Assembly: GCA_016793445.1 (NCBI GenBank)
Contig: JAEUME010000001.1
Coordinates: 1-64,000, forward strand
Direction of reading: 5' to 3'
Length of the DNA: 64,000 nt
Source of the DNA: Hyphomicrobium sp.
GTDB lineage: Bacteria; Pseudomonadota; Alphaproteobacteria; Rhizobiales; Hyphomicrobiaceae
The notes below the pieces were generated by a model, which saw only the letters and a program-made list of their open reading frames with translations, made no database searches and had not been told where the DNA came from. Both the position numbers and the translations under genes were made by a program. How positions within the stretch are numbered: the first letter of the stretch is position 1; every line of letters starts with the position of its first letter. Below are positions 49,584 through 58,815 of this stretch, piece after piece.

Positions 49584-50336
49584 TCAACCGGCGTCCGCCG
49601 GGTCCGGGTACACGCCCGCCAATACGGTTTCAAAATGAGCCTTGACGCTCTCGTTGCACTGGCAGGCGCGATCCCGCATACGATCTTCATCGCGTACCGT
49701 CAGCGATCCCCTTGAGGTCTCCAATATGCCGTCCGCCTTGAATGATTGAATGACCCGGCTGACATAGCTCCGTCCGACGCCCATCAGCGAGGCAAGCTCA
49801 TCATGGGTCAGGGGAACGATCTGATCCCCGGTTCGATCCATCGCGGCGAGAATCCACTTGGCGGTGCGTTGCTCGATGGAGTGAATGGCATTACAGGCGG
49901 TCGCCTGAAAGACCTGCGCCAGCAGGCAATCGGCGTAACGCGAAAACAGCCGCTTGAATGTCGCCGATTTCTCCTTGGCGTCTTCAATGGTGGCGACGGG
50001 CGCCCGCAAGAACGGACCGCCGAACTTGACCGTGATCATGCAGTACGCGGGAAGGTGACCCGAGCTGACGATGCCTCCGACCGCGCCCTCGCGCCCCACA
50101 AGAACGCTCTCCACCTCACGGCCATCTATGCTGGTCACCAGATAGGCGACAAGGCTTGGTCCGCATGGAAAATATACCTGGGCAATGTTGTCGCCCGGCC
50201 GGTACAGCAAATCGCCCGCCTGTTTGTCCTCCGCGATCAGACTTGAGCTGATCAAGCCGTAGTCCTCCTCGCGCAGGGCGCGCAGAAGATTGTTCTGGCC
50301 GTGTCTGGCGGATGTCGTCTGGACGGCAAAGCTCAT
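49584..50336 (-). CDS. Crp/Fnr-family transcriptional regulator
   Basis: A 250-residue regulator: N-terminal cyclic-nucleotide-like beta-roll (about 25-140, GDLLYRPGDNIAQVYFPCGPSLVAYLVTSIDGREVESVLVG), a dimerisation helix, and a C-terminal winged HTH (LTHDELASLMGVGRSYVSRVIQSFKADGILETSRGSL). No Fnr-type Cys cluster at the N-terminus, so it is not an iron-sulfur oxygen sensor. It is divergent from the heme oxygenase gene across a 292-base gap and may control it; an inverted repeat GTCTGT-N12-ACAGAC lies in this gap at 50420-50443. Confidence 0.85.
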   Translation of the reverse strand: MSFAVQTTSARHGQNNLLRALREEDYGLISSSLIAEDKQAGDLLYRPGDNIAQVYFPCGPSLVAYLVTSIDGREVESVLVGREGAVGGIVSSGHLPAYCMITVKFGGPFLRAPVATIEDAKEKSATFKRLFSRYADCLLAQVFQATACNAIHSIEQRTAKWILAAMDRTGDQIVPLTHDELASLMGVGRSYVSRVIQSFKADGILETSRGSLTVRDEDRMRDRACQCNESVKAHFETVLAGVYPDPADAG

Positions 50337-50628
50337 TGTTCGCCTCTTTTGTTCGCAGCAGTACCTGCTTTCGCGGCGGTTTCAAACAAAGCTGCGACCT
50401 AGAAAAATAATGGTAGAGCGTCTGTGTGCATTAGTGAACAGACAGGCGCCACCAAAAAGCGCTACGCTGTGTCAGGTGCCCTGGTGGGACTTGGCTCAAG
50501 GCAGGTTTCAGCCTCACGGGTAAAGGGCAGCTTTCCTCCTCATACCGCGTTTGCTAGATCTGACCGGCAAGAAAGTGTTGGCTCAAACGAGCCGCACATC
50601 GAAACCGGCGGCGAATGAATGTGGGCTC

Positions 50629-51153
50629 ATGGGGAAACGTAGAGACCATTTGCGGGCGGCTACCGCCTGCGATCATCAGAGGCTCGATCAGAAGTTCGCA
50701 ACGATAAATATGAGTGAGGATTACGCTCGCTGCCTTATTGCGACCCATGCCTTGCGATCTGCGATCGAGCCTTGGCTCTCGGCCCACCCACTGTCGGATG
50801 AAGCGTTTCGGCCAACATTTGCCTTGAAGGAATTGAGCGACGACTGCGCGGACCTGGGACTTTCCGTTTCCGGAAGCACATTCGAGGTGCCTTTCGAGCC
50901 GACAAAGGAGAACTGGTTTGGCGCACTCTATGTCATGGAAGGTTCGTCTCTTGGGGCGCCGGTGCTCATGAGTATGGCCAGGAAACTGGGTTACGATGGG
51001 AGTTTCGGCGCGCGCCACCTTGCCGTTCAATTGAAGGCGCGTCAGACATGGCGGCAGTTCATAGACATCTTTGAGGAAGTGCCCGGCCTGGACATATCCG
51101 CGAGTGCAGACACCGCGCGAAAGCTTTTTTCCATTGCGCTCTCCCACAAATAG
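50629..51153 (+). CDS. bphO: Bacterial heme oxygenase BphO-like
   Basis: A 174-residue heme oxygenase that opens heme to biliverdin. RRDHLRAATACDHQRLDQKF carries the proximal heme-ligand His region, and the distal-helix pattern ENWFGALYVMEGSSLGAPVLMSMAR is clear. It lies 11 bases before the bacteriophytochrome gene, whose chromophore is biliverdin, so the two form a self-sufficient photoreceptor operon. The ATG at 50629 is chosen for the family length; the ribosome binding site is weak. Confidence 0.9.
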   Translation: MGKRRDHLRAATACDHQRLDQKFATINMSEDYARCLIATHALRSAIEPWLSAHPLSDEAFRPTFALKELSDDCADLGLSVSGSTFEVPFEPTKENWFGALYVMEGSSLGAPVLMSMARKLGYDGSFGARHLAVQLKARQTWRQFIDIFEEVPGLDISASADTARKLFSIALSHK

Positions 51154-51164
51154 GCCAACGGATC

Positions 51165-53687
51165 ATGGATCGAGAGGTTGATCTCACGTCCTGCGACCGC
51201 GAACCGATACACATTCCCGGCACGGTTCAACCTCATGGCTGCCTGCTCGCCTGCGATATACGTGGACGCATGGTCGTCCGCCGCTCCGACAACGTCCAAT
51301 CGATGCTCGGGCTTTCTGAAGATCCGTTGAACCGGCCTCTCACGGACGTTTTGGGTGAAGGCTGTGCGCACAGCCTGATGAACGCGCTGGCCCGATCTCC
51401 TATTCCTTCCCACGCCGGTCTTCTCTTTGGCCAGGAGCTCGGTGGGGCAAAGTTCGATATCGAGATCCACCAACATGCCGGCTCCATCATCATTGAATTC
51501 GAGCCGGCACCGCAAGCGCCAGAAGCCTCGGCTCTTGATATCGCCAGGTCTCTCATCGCGCGAACGGCGGCACTGGCAGACCTCGCCGCTGTGGCCCGTC
51601 TTGCGCCACGTTTCGTCCAGACGCTGCTGGGATTCGATCGCGTGATGCTCTATCAGTTGGCCGAGGACGGCTCCGGCAAAGTCATCGGTGAAGCCAGGCG
51701 TGCCGACCTGGAGAGCTTTCTGGGACAGCATTTTCCGGCATCCGACATCCCTCAACAGGCGCGCGCGCTCTACCTGAAAAACGCCATCCGCGTCATCGCC
51801 GACGTGAACGGCGTGGGCAGAAAAATCGAGCCGGAGCGCGACGCCTCCGGTCAGCCGCTGGATCTCTCTTTTGCACATCTGCGCAGCGTGTCGCCCATCC
51901 ATCTTGAATATCTGCGCAACATGGGCGTCGCTGCGTCCATGTCCCTCTCGATTATCGTCGATGGCGAGCTATGGGGCCTGGTCGCCTGTCACCACTACAC
52001 CCCGCGCACCGTCACGATGGTGCACCGCGTTGCATCTGCGATGTTCGTGGAGTTTTTGTCCCAGCATCTGGTGGTGATCGACAATCGGCAGCGTTTCGAT
52101 GCCGCGCTGCGCACCCGGCGGCAGTTGGATGCTCTTGTATCGGAAATGTCGTTCCAGGAGACGATCGACGTCTTCCTGCGCGATAGGCTCGTCGAGCTTG
52201 CCCAGCTCATACCCAATGACGGCGTAGGTCTGTGGCTCAATGGCGTATGGTCGTCGATCGGCTCAACGCCGCCGCCCTCGCAGATCCCCGCCTTGGCAAA
52301 GCTTGCCGGCACGCAGCCGGACACGTCCATTTGGGCCACCCATCATCTTGCCCAGAAGCTGCCCGACGCCGAGGACTATGCGGCGCAAGCTTCGGGTGTC
52401 CTGGCAATCCCACTTTCGCAAATTCCGCGTGACTATCTCTTCTTCTTTCGCAAGGAGCAAGTACGCACGCTCGAGTGGGGCGGAGATCCCAACAAGACCT
52501 ATCCAAGCGGTCCCCTCGGCGACCGGCTCACCCCCCGCAAGAGCTTCGCAATCTGGAAGGAACTCGTGGAAGGCCAGTCCCTGCCATGGTCTGTCGAGCA
52601 CCGTTATCTTGCCGAAGCGATGCAGGTTGGTTTGCGCGACGTCCTGATGCGCCAAAACGAGATCCTTTCGGAGGAGCGGCGCAGATCGGACGCGCGCCAA
52701 AGGATCTTGAATGACGAGCTCAATCACCGGGTCAAGAACATACTCGCATTGATCAAGTCTCTGGTCAGTCAACCGGCCGAGGGAACTCTGGAAAATTACA
52801 TCGCAGCTCTGAACGGCCGCATCATGGCCCTGTCGTTCGCGCATGATCAGATCGTGCGGTCTGACGGCGGTGGCTCCTTGCACAGACTTCTAACCGCAGA
52901 GTTGTCGCCCTATCCCGAGAGCCAAGTTTTGCTTAACGGCGAGGACGTCATGCTGGATGCGCGCGCATTCTCCGTAATGGCTCTCGTGGCCCATGAACTG
53001 GCGACGAATGCTGTGAAGCACGGCGCACTCTCGGTTGCAGAAGGCCGGTTGACCGTCAATTGGATGGTCAACGGCTTGGGCGATCTCGAGCTTGAATGGT
53101 CCGAGTCAAACGGTCCTTACACCAAGCCACCCACGCGCCAAGGTTTCGGGTCGGTTCTCCTGCAACGAAGCGTGCCCTTCGATCTCCATGGAACGAGCGA
53201 TATCCGCTATGAAGAGGTTGGCCTCAAGGCAGCTTTTGTAATTCCGTCACGGTACGTCTCTCCAGGCTTCCGCTCAGGCGCACAGAGCCAGCCGAAAGAC
53301 GCGCAGTCCCTATCGCCCGATTTTTCTCTGCAGAACAGAACCGTCCTCCTTGTCGAGGATCAGCTCGTGATTGCGCTCGATGTGGAGGACATGCTGGGCG
53401 ATCTGGGTGCACGCGTCCTCACCGCGTCTTCCGCGGAAGCGGCTCTTGGCGTGTTATCCCGGAGCACGCCGGATTGCGCCGTGCTCGACGTCACCCTCGG
53501 CAGAGGCACGTCCCTCCCGGTTGCGGAGGAACTCGAAAAGAGAGGTATCGGATACGTTTTTGCCACGGGCTATGGCGACACCACGATGATCCCGGAGCGG
53601 TTCCGCCTGGCACCCATCATCCACAAACCTTATGACGAACAGGCGCTCAAAGACGCGCTGTTCAAGGTGATCAAGCAGCGGCTCTGA
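51165..53687 (+). CDS. bphP: Bacteriophytochrome HWE-kinase with C-terminal receiver domain
   Basis: An 840-residue red/far-red photoreceptor. The biliverdin-binding Cys is C10 in DLTSCDREPIHIPGTVQPHG; PAS, GAF and PHY domains extend to about residue 500. The kinase belongs to the HWE type: its His is H521 in NDELNHRVKNILALIK and the WxE motif is in LEWSES. A receiver domain closes the protein (TVLLVEDQLVIAL...), with phosphoacceptor D775 in CAVLDVTL. So light input, phosphotransfer and a receiver sit in one chain. Output is unknown: no DNA-binding domain is present. Confidence 0.93.
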   Translation: MDREVDLTSCDREPIHIPGTVQPHGCLLACDIRGRMVVRRSDNVQSMLGLSEDPLNRPLTDVLGEGCAHSLMNALARSPIPSHAGLLFGQELGGAKFDIEIHQHAGSIIIEFEPAPQAPEASALDIARSLIARTAALADLAAVARLAPRFVQTLLGFDRVMLYQLAEDGSGKVIGEARRADLESFLGQHFPASDIPQQARALYLKNAIRVIADVNGVGRKIEPERDASGQPLDLSFAHLRSVSPIHLEYLRNMGVAASMSLSIIVDGELWGLVACHHYTPRTVTMVHRVASAMFVEFLSQHLVVIDNRQRFDAALRTRRQLDALVSEMSFQETIDVFLRDRLVELAQLIPNDGVGLWLNGVWSSIGSTPPPSQIPALAKLAGTQPDTSIWATHHLAQKLPDAEDYAAQASGVLAIPLSQIPRDYLFFFRKEQVRTLEWGGDPNKTYPSGPLGDRLTPRKSFAIWKELVEGQSLPWSVEHRYLAEAMQVGLRDVLMRQNEILSEERRRSDARQRILNDELNHRVKNILALIKSLVSQPAEGTLENYIAALNGRIMALSFAHDQIVRSDGGGSLHRLLTAELSPYPESQVLLNGEDVMLDARAFSVMALVAHELATNAVKHGALSVAEGRLTVNWMVNGLGDLELEWSESNGPYTKPPTRQGFGSVLLQRSVPFDLHGTSDIRYEEVGLKAAFVIPSRYVSPGFRSGAQSQPKDAQSLSPDFSLQNRTVLLVEDQLVIALDVEDMLGDLGARVLTASSAEAALGVLSRSTPDCAVLDVTLGRGTSLPVAEELEKRGIGYVFATGYGDTTMIPERFRLAPIIHKPYDEQALKDALFKVIKQRL

Positions 53688-53825
53688 CGTGCAAGACCCC
53701 TTCGTTGCCCGGAAGAACCCGGCCAGCCAATCGCGGGGACCGGAGAAGGCGAGCGAGTCTGAACGAAGGCTCAGGCCCGCCCGCTGCTTCGTTGTGTGGG
53801 ATGCAAAGCAGTGCCTCACGCACGC

Positions 53826-54212
53826 TCAGACCTTGGCGTAGGCCTCGATCTCGACTTTCTGCCAGGGCCGCAGCATCGAGGTGACCTGGACCAGCGTGCT
53901 GGCCGGACGGACCTTATCAAAGGTCTCCAGATGCGCGCGCGCCACGTCTTCGGCATCGTTGATGTCACGCAGATAGACGACCGTGCGAACCACGTCCGTC
54001 GTTTTGGCGCCTGCCTCTCCCAATGCCTTCTCGATAATGGCGAGCGCTGCACGGGCCTGCGTGTACGCATCGCTCTTCTCATGTCCCACCGGCGCACAGG
54101 TGCCCGATACATGCACATCGTTGCCCGCGCGCACGGCCCTTGAATAGCCAAAGATCGATTCGTACGCGCCGCCCGATGATACATTCGTTCGCACTGAAGT
54201 CTTGGTCGCCAT
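53826..54212 (-). CDS. RidA-family protein
   Basis: A 128-residue YjgF/RidA trimeric protein. Members hydrolyse reactive 2-aminoacrylate and other enamines/imines. Seen are the GYSRAVRAGNDVHVSGT start and the VVRTVVYLRDINDAEDVARAHLETFDKVRPASTLVQV core with the Arg that binds the carboxylate. It is the last gene of the minus-strand pair with the FAD amine oxidase, which could supply an imine. Confidence 0.88.
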   Translation of the reverse strand: MATKTSVRTNVSSGGAYESIFGYSRAVRAGNDVHVSGTCAPVGHEKSDAYTQARAALAIIEKALGEAGAKTTDVVRTVVYLRDINDAEDVARAHLETFDKVRPASTLVQVTSMLRPWQKVEIEAYAKV

Positions 54213-54248
54213 TCCTGATCTTCTCCTTTGCTGTGAGAGGTTCGTTTT

Positions 54249-55613
54249 TTAGAATTTCACCGCGTCCCTGATGCGGTACCAGGTCTCCACGACCGGAACC
54301 GCCCGCTCTGCGATGGGATGAGCCGGGAAGGCCGGAAACACCAGATCATCAAAAGCGGTGCGTCCCTCCGGATCGCCCAGCACCTGCAGTGCGATCTTGT
54401 GGCCGAAGTAGGTGGCGCGTGACACGCCCGTCCCGCAGTAGCCAAGTGCGTGGTGCACGCCTGCGGCCGTGCACCCCAAATGGGGCACCTCGTCGAAGGT
54501 GTATCCGATCTTCCCGTCCCACGCGTGCGTAACGGCGACGTTGGCGAGTTCGGGAAAGACGCCGATCATATCAAAGGCAAGATGCCGGAAGGCGTTTGGC
54601 GAGGTGTTCGGCGCAATACGGCCCGCGCGCCCGCCCCAAATAATCCGTCGCTCATCCGGCGCGCCGCGAAAATAGTAGAAGACGCGATTCGTGTTTCCGT
54701 AGACGCGATCCTTCGGCAGCAGCCTGTCATAAAGCTGCTGCGGCAGGGGCTCGGTTGCGATCAATCCGGATTCGATAGGCACGATGCGCCGCTTGAGGGC
54801 GGGTACCAGATCCCCCGTATAGCCGTTGGTGGCGATGATGACGTTACGCGCCGCAATAACCCCGCGGCTTGTCTTCACGCGAAAGCCGCCCGTGTCCTTG
54901 TCGATGGCCACAGCGGCAGCGTTGCCTGCGACCGTTCCGCCTTTTGCGCGAACACGAGCCATGAGCCCGGAATGATACATCGCCGGCTGCAGGCTCGCAT
55001 CGTGAGGCAGAACAGATCCGCCGAAAAATACGTCTGAGCCGATCTCGCTTGCCTGCTCTGCGCGCGAAACCATGAAACTTTCCACACCCGCGACGGCCTT
55101 CAAGTCCTCCATATCGCGTGCCATCGCTTCGTAGTGCTCGGGCCGAATGGCCGCGCGAAAGCGCCCGCAGCGCCGGAAATGGCAACCGATGCCTTCCGAC
55201 ACAATCAAGTGCTCGATGTAGTCGAGCATTTGTGTGCCTTCCCGAAGCATGGCGGTGGCTTTCTCCTTGCCGCGAATTTCGATCAGGCGCTTGACGCGGA
55301 ATTTCTGGTTGCCGCTCCCGATCTGTCCTCCGTTACGGGTAGACGCACCAAAACCCGGCACGCCGCTATCGATCACAACCGCGTTCACGCCTTTGTTTTG
55401 AAGTGTGAGGGCTGCCGACAGGCCCGTGAAGCCTGATCCCACGATCACCACGTCGCTTTTCACCGGCAGCGGTGGCAGATCCACGCCCTGCTCTCGGGGC
55501 GCCGTCTCCCACCAGTACGGTTGGAAATTGATACGTGCGGACGTTCCGGCGCGTCCCTGCGCAAGATCCTTGGCCGTTGGATGCCCCGCGGTGCCCTCAC
55601 CTCGTTTGCTCAT
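54249..55613 (-). CDS. FAD-dependent amine oxidase (DAO family, PuuB-like)
   Basis: A 454-residue flavoenzyme of the D-amino-acid-oxidase fold. Residues about 56-85 hold the dinucleotide-binding motif [22 protein letters not shown], then [16 protein letters not shown], a hallmark of PuuB-like gamma-glutamyl amine oxidases, and [18 protein letters not shown]. It would oxidise an amine to aldehyde and ammonia with O2. The ATG at 55613 has GAGGGA at good distance. Divergent from glnT across a 164-base promoter gap with an inverted repeat. Confidence 0.85.
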   Translation of the reverse strand: MSKRGEGTAGHPTAKDLAQGRAGTSARINFQPYWWETAPREQGVDLPPLPVKSDVVIVGSGFTGLSAALTLQNKGVNAVVIDSGVPGFGASTRNGGQIGSGNQKFRVKRLIEIRGKEKATAMLREGTQMLDYIEHLIVSEGIGCHFRRCGRFRAAIRPEHYEAMARDMEDLKAVAGVESFMVSRAEQASEIGSDVFFGGSVLPHDASLQPAMYHSGLMARVRAKGGTVAGNAAAVAIDKDTGGFRVKTSRGVIAARNVIIATNGYTGDLVPALKRRIVPIESGLIATEPLPQQLYDRLLPKDRVYGNTNRVFYYFRGAPDERRIIWGGRAGRIAPNTSPNAFRHLAFDMIGVFPELANVAVTHAWDGKIGYTFDEVPHLGCTAAGVHHALGYCGTGVSRATYFGHKIALQVLGDPEGRTAFDDLVFPAFPAHPIAERAVPVVETWYRIRDAVKF

Positions 55614-55694
55614 CGTCATGTCCCTCAAACCGCAAAATCTGTGGATGCGCACCGGTATTATTCCCCGATCCCGATTTCATCAAATACAAAAATG

Positions 55695-55709
55695 TTGCAC
55701 ATTATGCAA
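55695..55709. promoter_or_regulatory. TTGCA-N5-TGCAA inverted repeat in the oxidase/glnT promoter gap
   Basis: TTGCA-CATTA-TGCAA. It lies 69 bases before the glnT start and 82 bases from the oxidase start. The same half-sites in the other arrangement occur upstream of the permease (60975-60991). Candidate operator for the XRE-cupin regulator at 60218. Confidence 0.5.
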
Positions 55710-55777
55710 GTTTGTTGTATGCCGTTCATGCCCTAACAAGCAGACAATCTGCGGTCCAACATCTGCCCGAGGAAGAC

Positions 55778-57175
55778 ATGTTGCATTCCGACCATTGGTC
55801 CTGGCGCAAAGCGCCGGGCCAGCTCTCGACGCCAGAAAACCTGGATCTCGACAAAGCCAAGCAGTTTCTCGCTCAAAATCACGTCCGCTATGTGCTGGCA
55901 CAGTTCGTCGACATCTATGGCGTTGCCAAGAGCAAGTCCGTCCCGATCGATCACCTGGAGGATGTTCTCACCGATGGCGTCGGCTTTGCCGGCGGCGGCG
56001 TGTTCGGCATGCGCCTTGCCCCCCATGAAGCCGAATACATGCTGATTGGTGATCTTTCGACGCTGAAGCTTCTGCCATGGGCGCCGGGATACGCCCGCGT
56101 CATGGGAACGGGCACGGTGAACAACGCCGCCCACGGCCTCGATACGCGCAATATTCTCAAGCAGCAGATTGCGCGCCTGTCCGAGCGCGGATGGACGCTC
56201 AACACCGGCATCGAGCCGGAATTCAGTCTGCTGCAACGTACTGCCGACGGTTCTGTCGCGCCATTCGATGATACCGACTGCCTGCAAAAGCCGGCCTACG
56301 ACTATCGCGGTCTTTCGCGCGTCCGCACCTTTCTGGAACGGGTGACGGAAAGCCTGCAGGTGTTGGGTATCGACGTCTATCAGATCGACCATGAGGACGC
56401 GAACGGGCAGTACGAGATCAATTTCAAGTATGCCGATGCGCTGACGTCCGCCGATAACATCATCCTGTTCAAGATGGCCGCGGCCGAAATTGCTCACGAG
56501 CTGGGGGCTATCTGCTCGTTCATGCCGAAGCCCAAGAGCTCCATGACGGGCAACGGAATGCACATCCATTGCTCGATCGCGGATGCCAAAGGGAAGAACC
56601 TCTTTCATGATGCGTCCGATGCATCAGGCATGGGGCTTTCGCCGCTTGCCTACCACTTCACCGCCGGCATTCTCGCCCATGCTCGCGCGCTCACCGCGCT
56701 GCTGGCGCCTTCCGTCAACTCCTATAAACGCCTGGTGGTCGGACGCACCGCATCCGGCACAACGTGGGCGCCTGTGTTTGTCACCTACGGGGACAACAAC
56801 CGCACGGCCATGGTGCGCATTCCCTATGGACGTGTCGAGCTGCGCGTCGGCGATTCCGGCATGAACCCCTACCTTGCCCAAGCCGCCGTCATTGCAGCAG
56901 GTCTCGACGGCATCGACCGCAAGCTTGATCCCGGTCCGCCTCAGAACATCAACTTCTACGCCCTCACGCCCAAGGAAGTGGCCGCACGCAAGGTGGATGT
57001 GCTTCCGCAGTCGCTTGGAGAATCCATCGCCGCGCTCGAAGCCGATGAGCTGTTCAAGTCTCAACTGGGTGAGGATTTCGTCGACGAGTTCGTCTCGCTC
57101 AAACGTGAAGAATGGATCGACTACCACCGTCACGTCTCCGACTGGGAGACGAAGCGCTATCTCAGCTTCTTCTGA
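55778..57175 (+). CDS. glnT: Glutamine synthetase-family ligase (GlnT / gamma-glutamylmethylamide synthetase type)
   Basis: A 465-residue ATP-dependent glutamate-amine ligase. The catalytic folds are present: IEPEFSL and [15 protein letters not shown] with metal-binding Glu, [22 protein letters not shown] and [28 protein letters not shown]. It lacks the tyrosine-adenylylation loop of the house-keeping GlnA and is of the type that accompanies GlxBCD/MgsABC, whose products include gamma-glutamylmethylamide. Substrate is either ammonia or an amine. ATG at 55778 with GAGGA upstream. Starts a four-gene operon. Confidence 0.88.
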   Translation: MLHSDHWSWRKAPGQLSTPENLDLDKAKQFLAQNHVRYVLAQFVDIYGVAKSKSVPIDHLEDVLTDGVGFAGGGVFGMRLAPHEAEYMLIGDLSTLKLLPWAPGYARVMGTGTVNNAAHGLDTRNILKQQIARLSERGWTLNTGIEPEFSLLQRTADGSVAPFDDTDCLQKPAYDYRGLSRVRTFLERVTESLQVLGIDVYQIDHEDANGQYEINFKYADALTSADNIILFKMAAAEIAHELGAICSFMPKPKSSMTGNGMHIHCSIADAKGKNLFHDASDASGMGLSPLAYHFTAGILAHARALTALLAPSVNSYKRLVVGRTASGTTWAPVFVTYGDNNRTAMVRIPYGRVELRVGDSGMNPYLAQAAVIAAGLDGIDRKLDPGPPQNINFYALTPKEVAARKVDVLPQSLGESIAALEADELFKSQLGEDFVDEFVSLKREEWIDYHRHVSDWETKRYLSFF

Positions 57176-57226
57176 GCACATGGCTTGGCGGGCGACATTT
57201 GCCGCTTTGAAAGGAAATAAAATCGA

Positions 57227-58126
57227 ATGTGTGGAATTGCAGGACTCTTCATCAAGGACAAAGCGTTGGAGCCTCAGCTTGGCGCACTTCTCGCCAAGAT
57301 GACATCGACGCTGTGCAGCAGAGGACCCGACTCGGCTGGGTTTGCAATCTACGGCGCGGGTGAGAAAGGCAAATCCAAGCTTACCCTTTCTGGCCCCTCC
57401 GAGAGCTACGACATCATGGCGGCCGCGCGAAAACTTACCGCCGCTATCGCGCCCGATGCGCCCATCACCCAGCGCTACTCTCATGCCGTCGTCACGCTCG
57501 ACGCGGACGATGTGGCCCGCGCCGAGGCGTGGCTTGCCGCCAACCTTCCCGACGTGTCGATCATGAGCGAGGGCGAACGGTTGGAGATCTACAAGGAGGT
57601 CGGATACCCTGACGATGTCGCCAAGGAATTCGCCATCGCCGAGATGAGCGGCACGCATGGCATTTCGCACACGCGAATGGCGACAGAATCTGCAGTGACG
57701 ACCAATGGCGCGCATCCCTTCTCCACGGGACGCGATCAGTGCCTTGTGCACAACGGATCGCTCTCCAATCACGCTTCCCTGCGCCGCGAATTGCGCCGGG
57801 ACGGCATCAAAATCAAAACCGAGAATGATACCGAGGTTGCTGCCGGCTATCTCACCCGCCAGATGAACAACGGGCAGACGCTGGGTGAGGCACTGAAGGC
57901 GAGCCTCGATGACCTCGACGGCTTCTTCACGTTCGTCGTGGGAACCGAAACTGGCTTCGGCGTCCTGCGCGATCCCATCGCCTGCAAGCCGGCGGTGATG
58001 GCCGAGACCGATCAGTACGTCGCGTTCGCCTCCGAATACAAGAGTCTCACCTGCCTCCCCGGCATCAAGTCCGCGCGCGTCTGGGAGCCCAAACCCGCCA
58101 CCGTATACTTCTGGGAGCACAACTGA
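57227..58126 (+). CDS. glxB: Class-II glutamine amidotransferase subunit (GlxB/MgsA type)
   Basis: A 299-residue Ntn-type amidotransferase with N-terminal catalytic Cys2 (MCGIAGLFIKDKAL) after Met removal. It corresponds to the first domain of glutamate synthase but is a separate chain, as in N-methylglutamate synthase (MgsA). It would release ammonia from glutamine or a gamma-glutamyl amide, channelled to the FMN subunit. The stop and next start overlap (TGATG). Confidence 0.87.
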   Translation: MCGIAGLFIKDKALEPQLGALLAKMTSTLCSRGPDSAGFAIYGAGEKGKSKLTLSGPSESYDIMAAARKLTAAIAPDAPITQRYSHAVVTLDADDVARAEAWLAANLPDVSIMSEGERLEIYKEVGYPDDVAKEFAIAEMSGTHGISHTRMATESAVTTNGAHPFSTGRDQCLVHNGSLSNHASLRRELRRDGIKIKTENDTEVAAGYLTRQMNNGQTLGEALKASLDDLDGFFTFVVGTETGFGVLRDPIACKPAVMAETDQYVAFASEYKSLTCLPGIKSARVWEPKPATVYFWEHN

Positions 58127-58815
58127 TGCCGACAATTGACTTGGCGAAAACGTCCTTGCGCGATCTCAACGCCACTCTCCATCAACTCAAGCCGGACACC
58201 AATGAAACCTTGTGGACCATCACCAATCCGGCCGGTGAACACTCCATCGCCGTCGGCGTCGATGCCCCGATTACCATCAATATCGACGGTAACGTCGGCT
58301 ATTACTGCGGCGGCATGAATAGTCAGGCCAGCATCATTATCGAAGGCAGCGCCGGTCAGGGCGTTGGCGAAAACATGATGTCGGGCCTCATTCACGTCAA
58401 AGGCGACGCCAGCCAGAGTGCGGGCGCGACCGGGCGCGGCGGCCGTCTCATCATCGAGGGGAACGCATCGGCGCGATGCGGTATCTCCATGAAGGGCATC
58501 GACATCGTCGTCAAAGGCGACATCGGTCACCTGTCCGCCTTCATGGGCCAGAACGGCCGGCTCGTCGTGTTCGGCGAAGCGGGCGAAGCGCTCGGGGATT
58601 CCCTGTACGAAGCGCACATCTATGTCCGTGGGCCCGTCGCCAGCCTGGGGGCTGATTGCATCGAGAAGGAGATGCGCGACGAGCATCGCGTGGAGCTGAT
58701 CGAGCTTCTCAAGCTCGCAGGCGAGGCCAACAAGGTCGATGTCAGCGAGTTCCGCCGCTACGGCTCGGCCCGCCAACTCTACAACTTCAACATCGACAAT
58801 GCGGATGCCTACTGA
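58126..58815 (+). CDS. glxC: Glutamate synthase GXGXG-domain subunit (GlxC/MgsB type)
   Basis: A 229-residue single-domain protein of the GXGXG beta-helix class: stacked Gly-rich turns (VGYYCGGMNSQASIIIEGSAGQGVGENMMSG, GATGRGGRLIIEGNA). In glutamate synthase this C-terminal domain supports the active site; here it is a separate subunit between GlxB and GlxD. Overlaps both neighbours by one base, so strict coupling. Confidence 0.87.
   Translation: MPTIDLAKTSLRDLNATLHQLKPDTNETLWTITNPAGEHSIAVGVDAPITINIDGNVGYYCGGMNSQASIIIEGSAGQGVGENMMSGLIHVKGDASQSAGATGRGGRLIIEGNASARCGISMKGIDIVVKGDIGHLSAFMGQNGRLVVFGEAGEALGDSLYEAHIYVRGPVASLGADCIEKEMRDEHRVELIELLKLAGEANKVDVSEFRRYGSARQLYNFNIDNADAY

Noticed and set aside
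50420..50443. GTCTGT-N12-ACAGAC as a Crp/Fnr site
   Set aside because: It does not match the Crp (TGTGA) or Fnr (TTGAT) half-sites, so I only mention it in the regulator entry.
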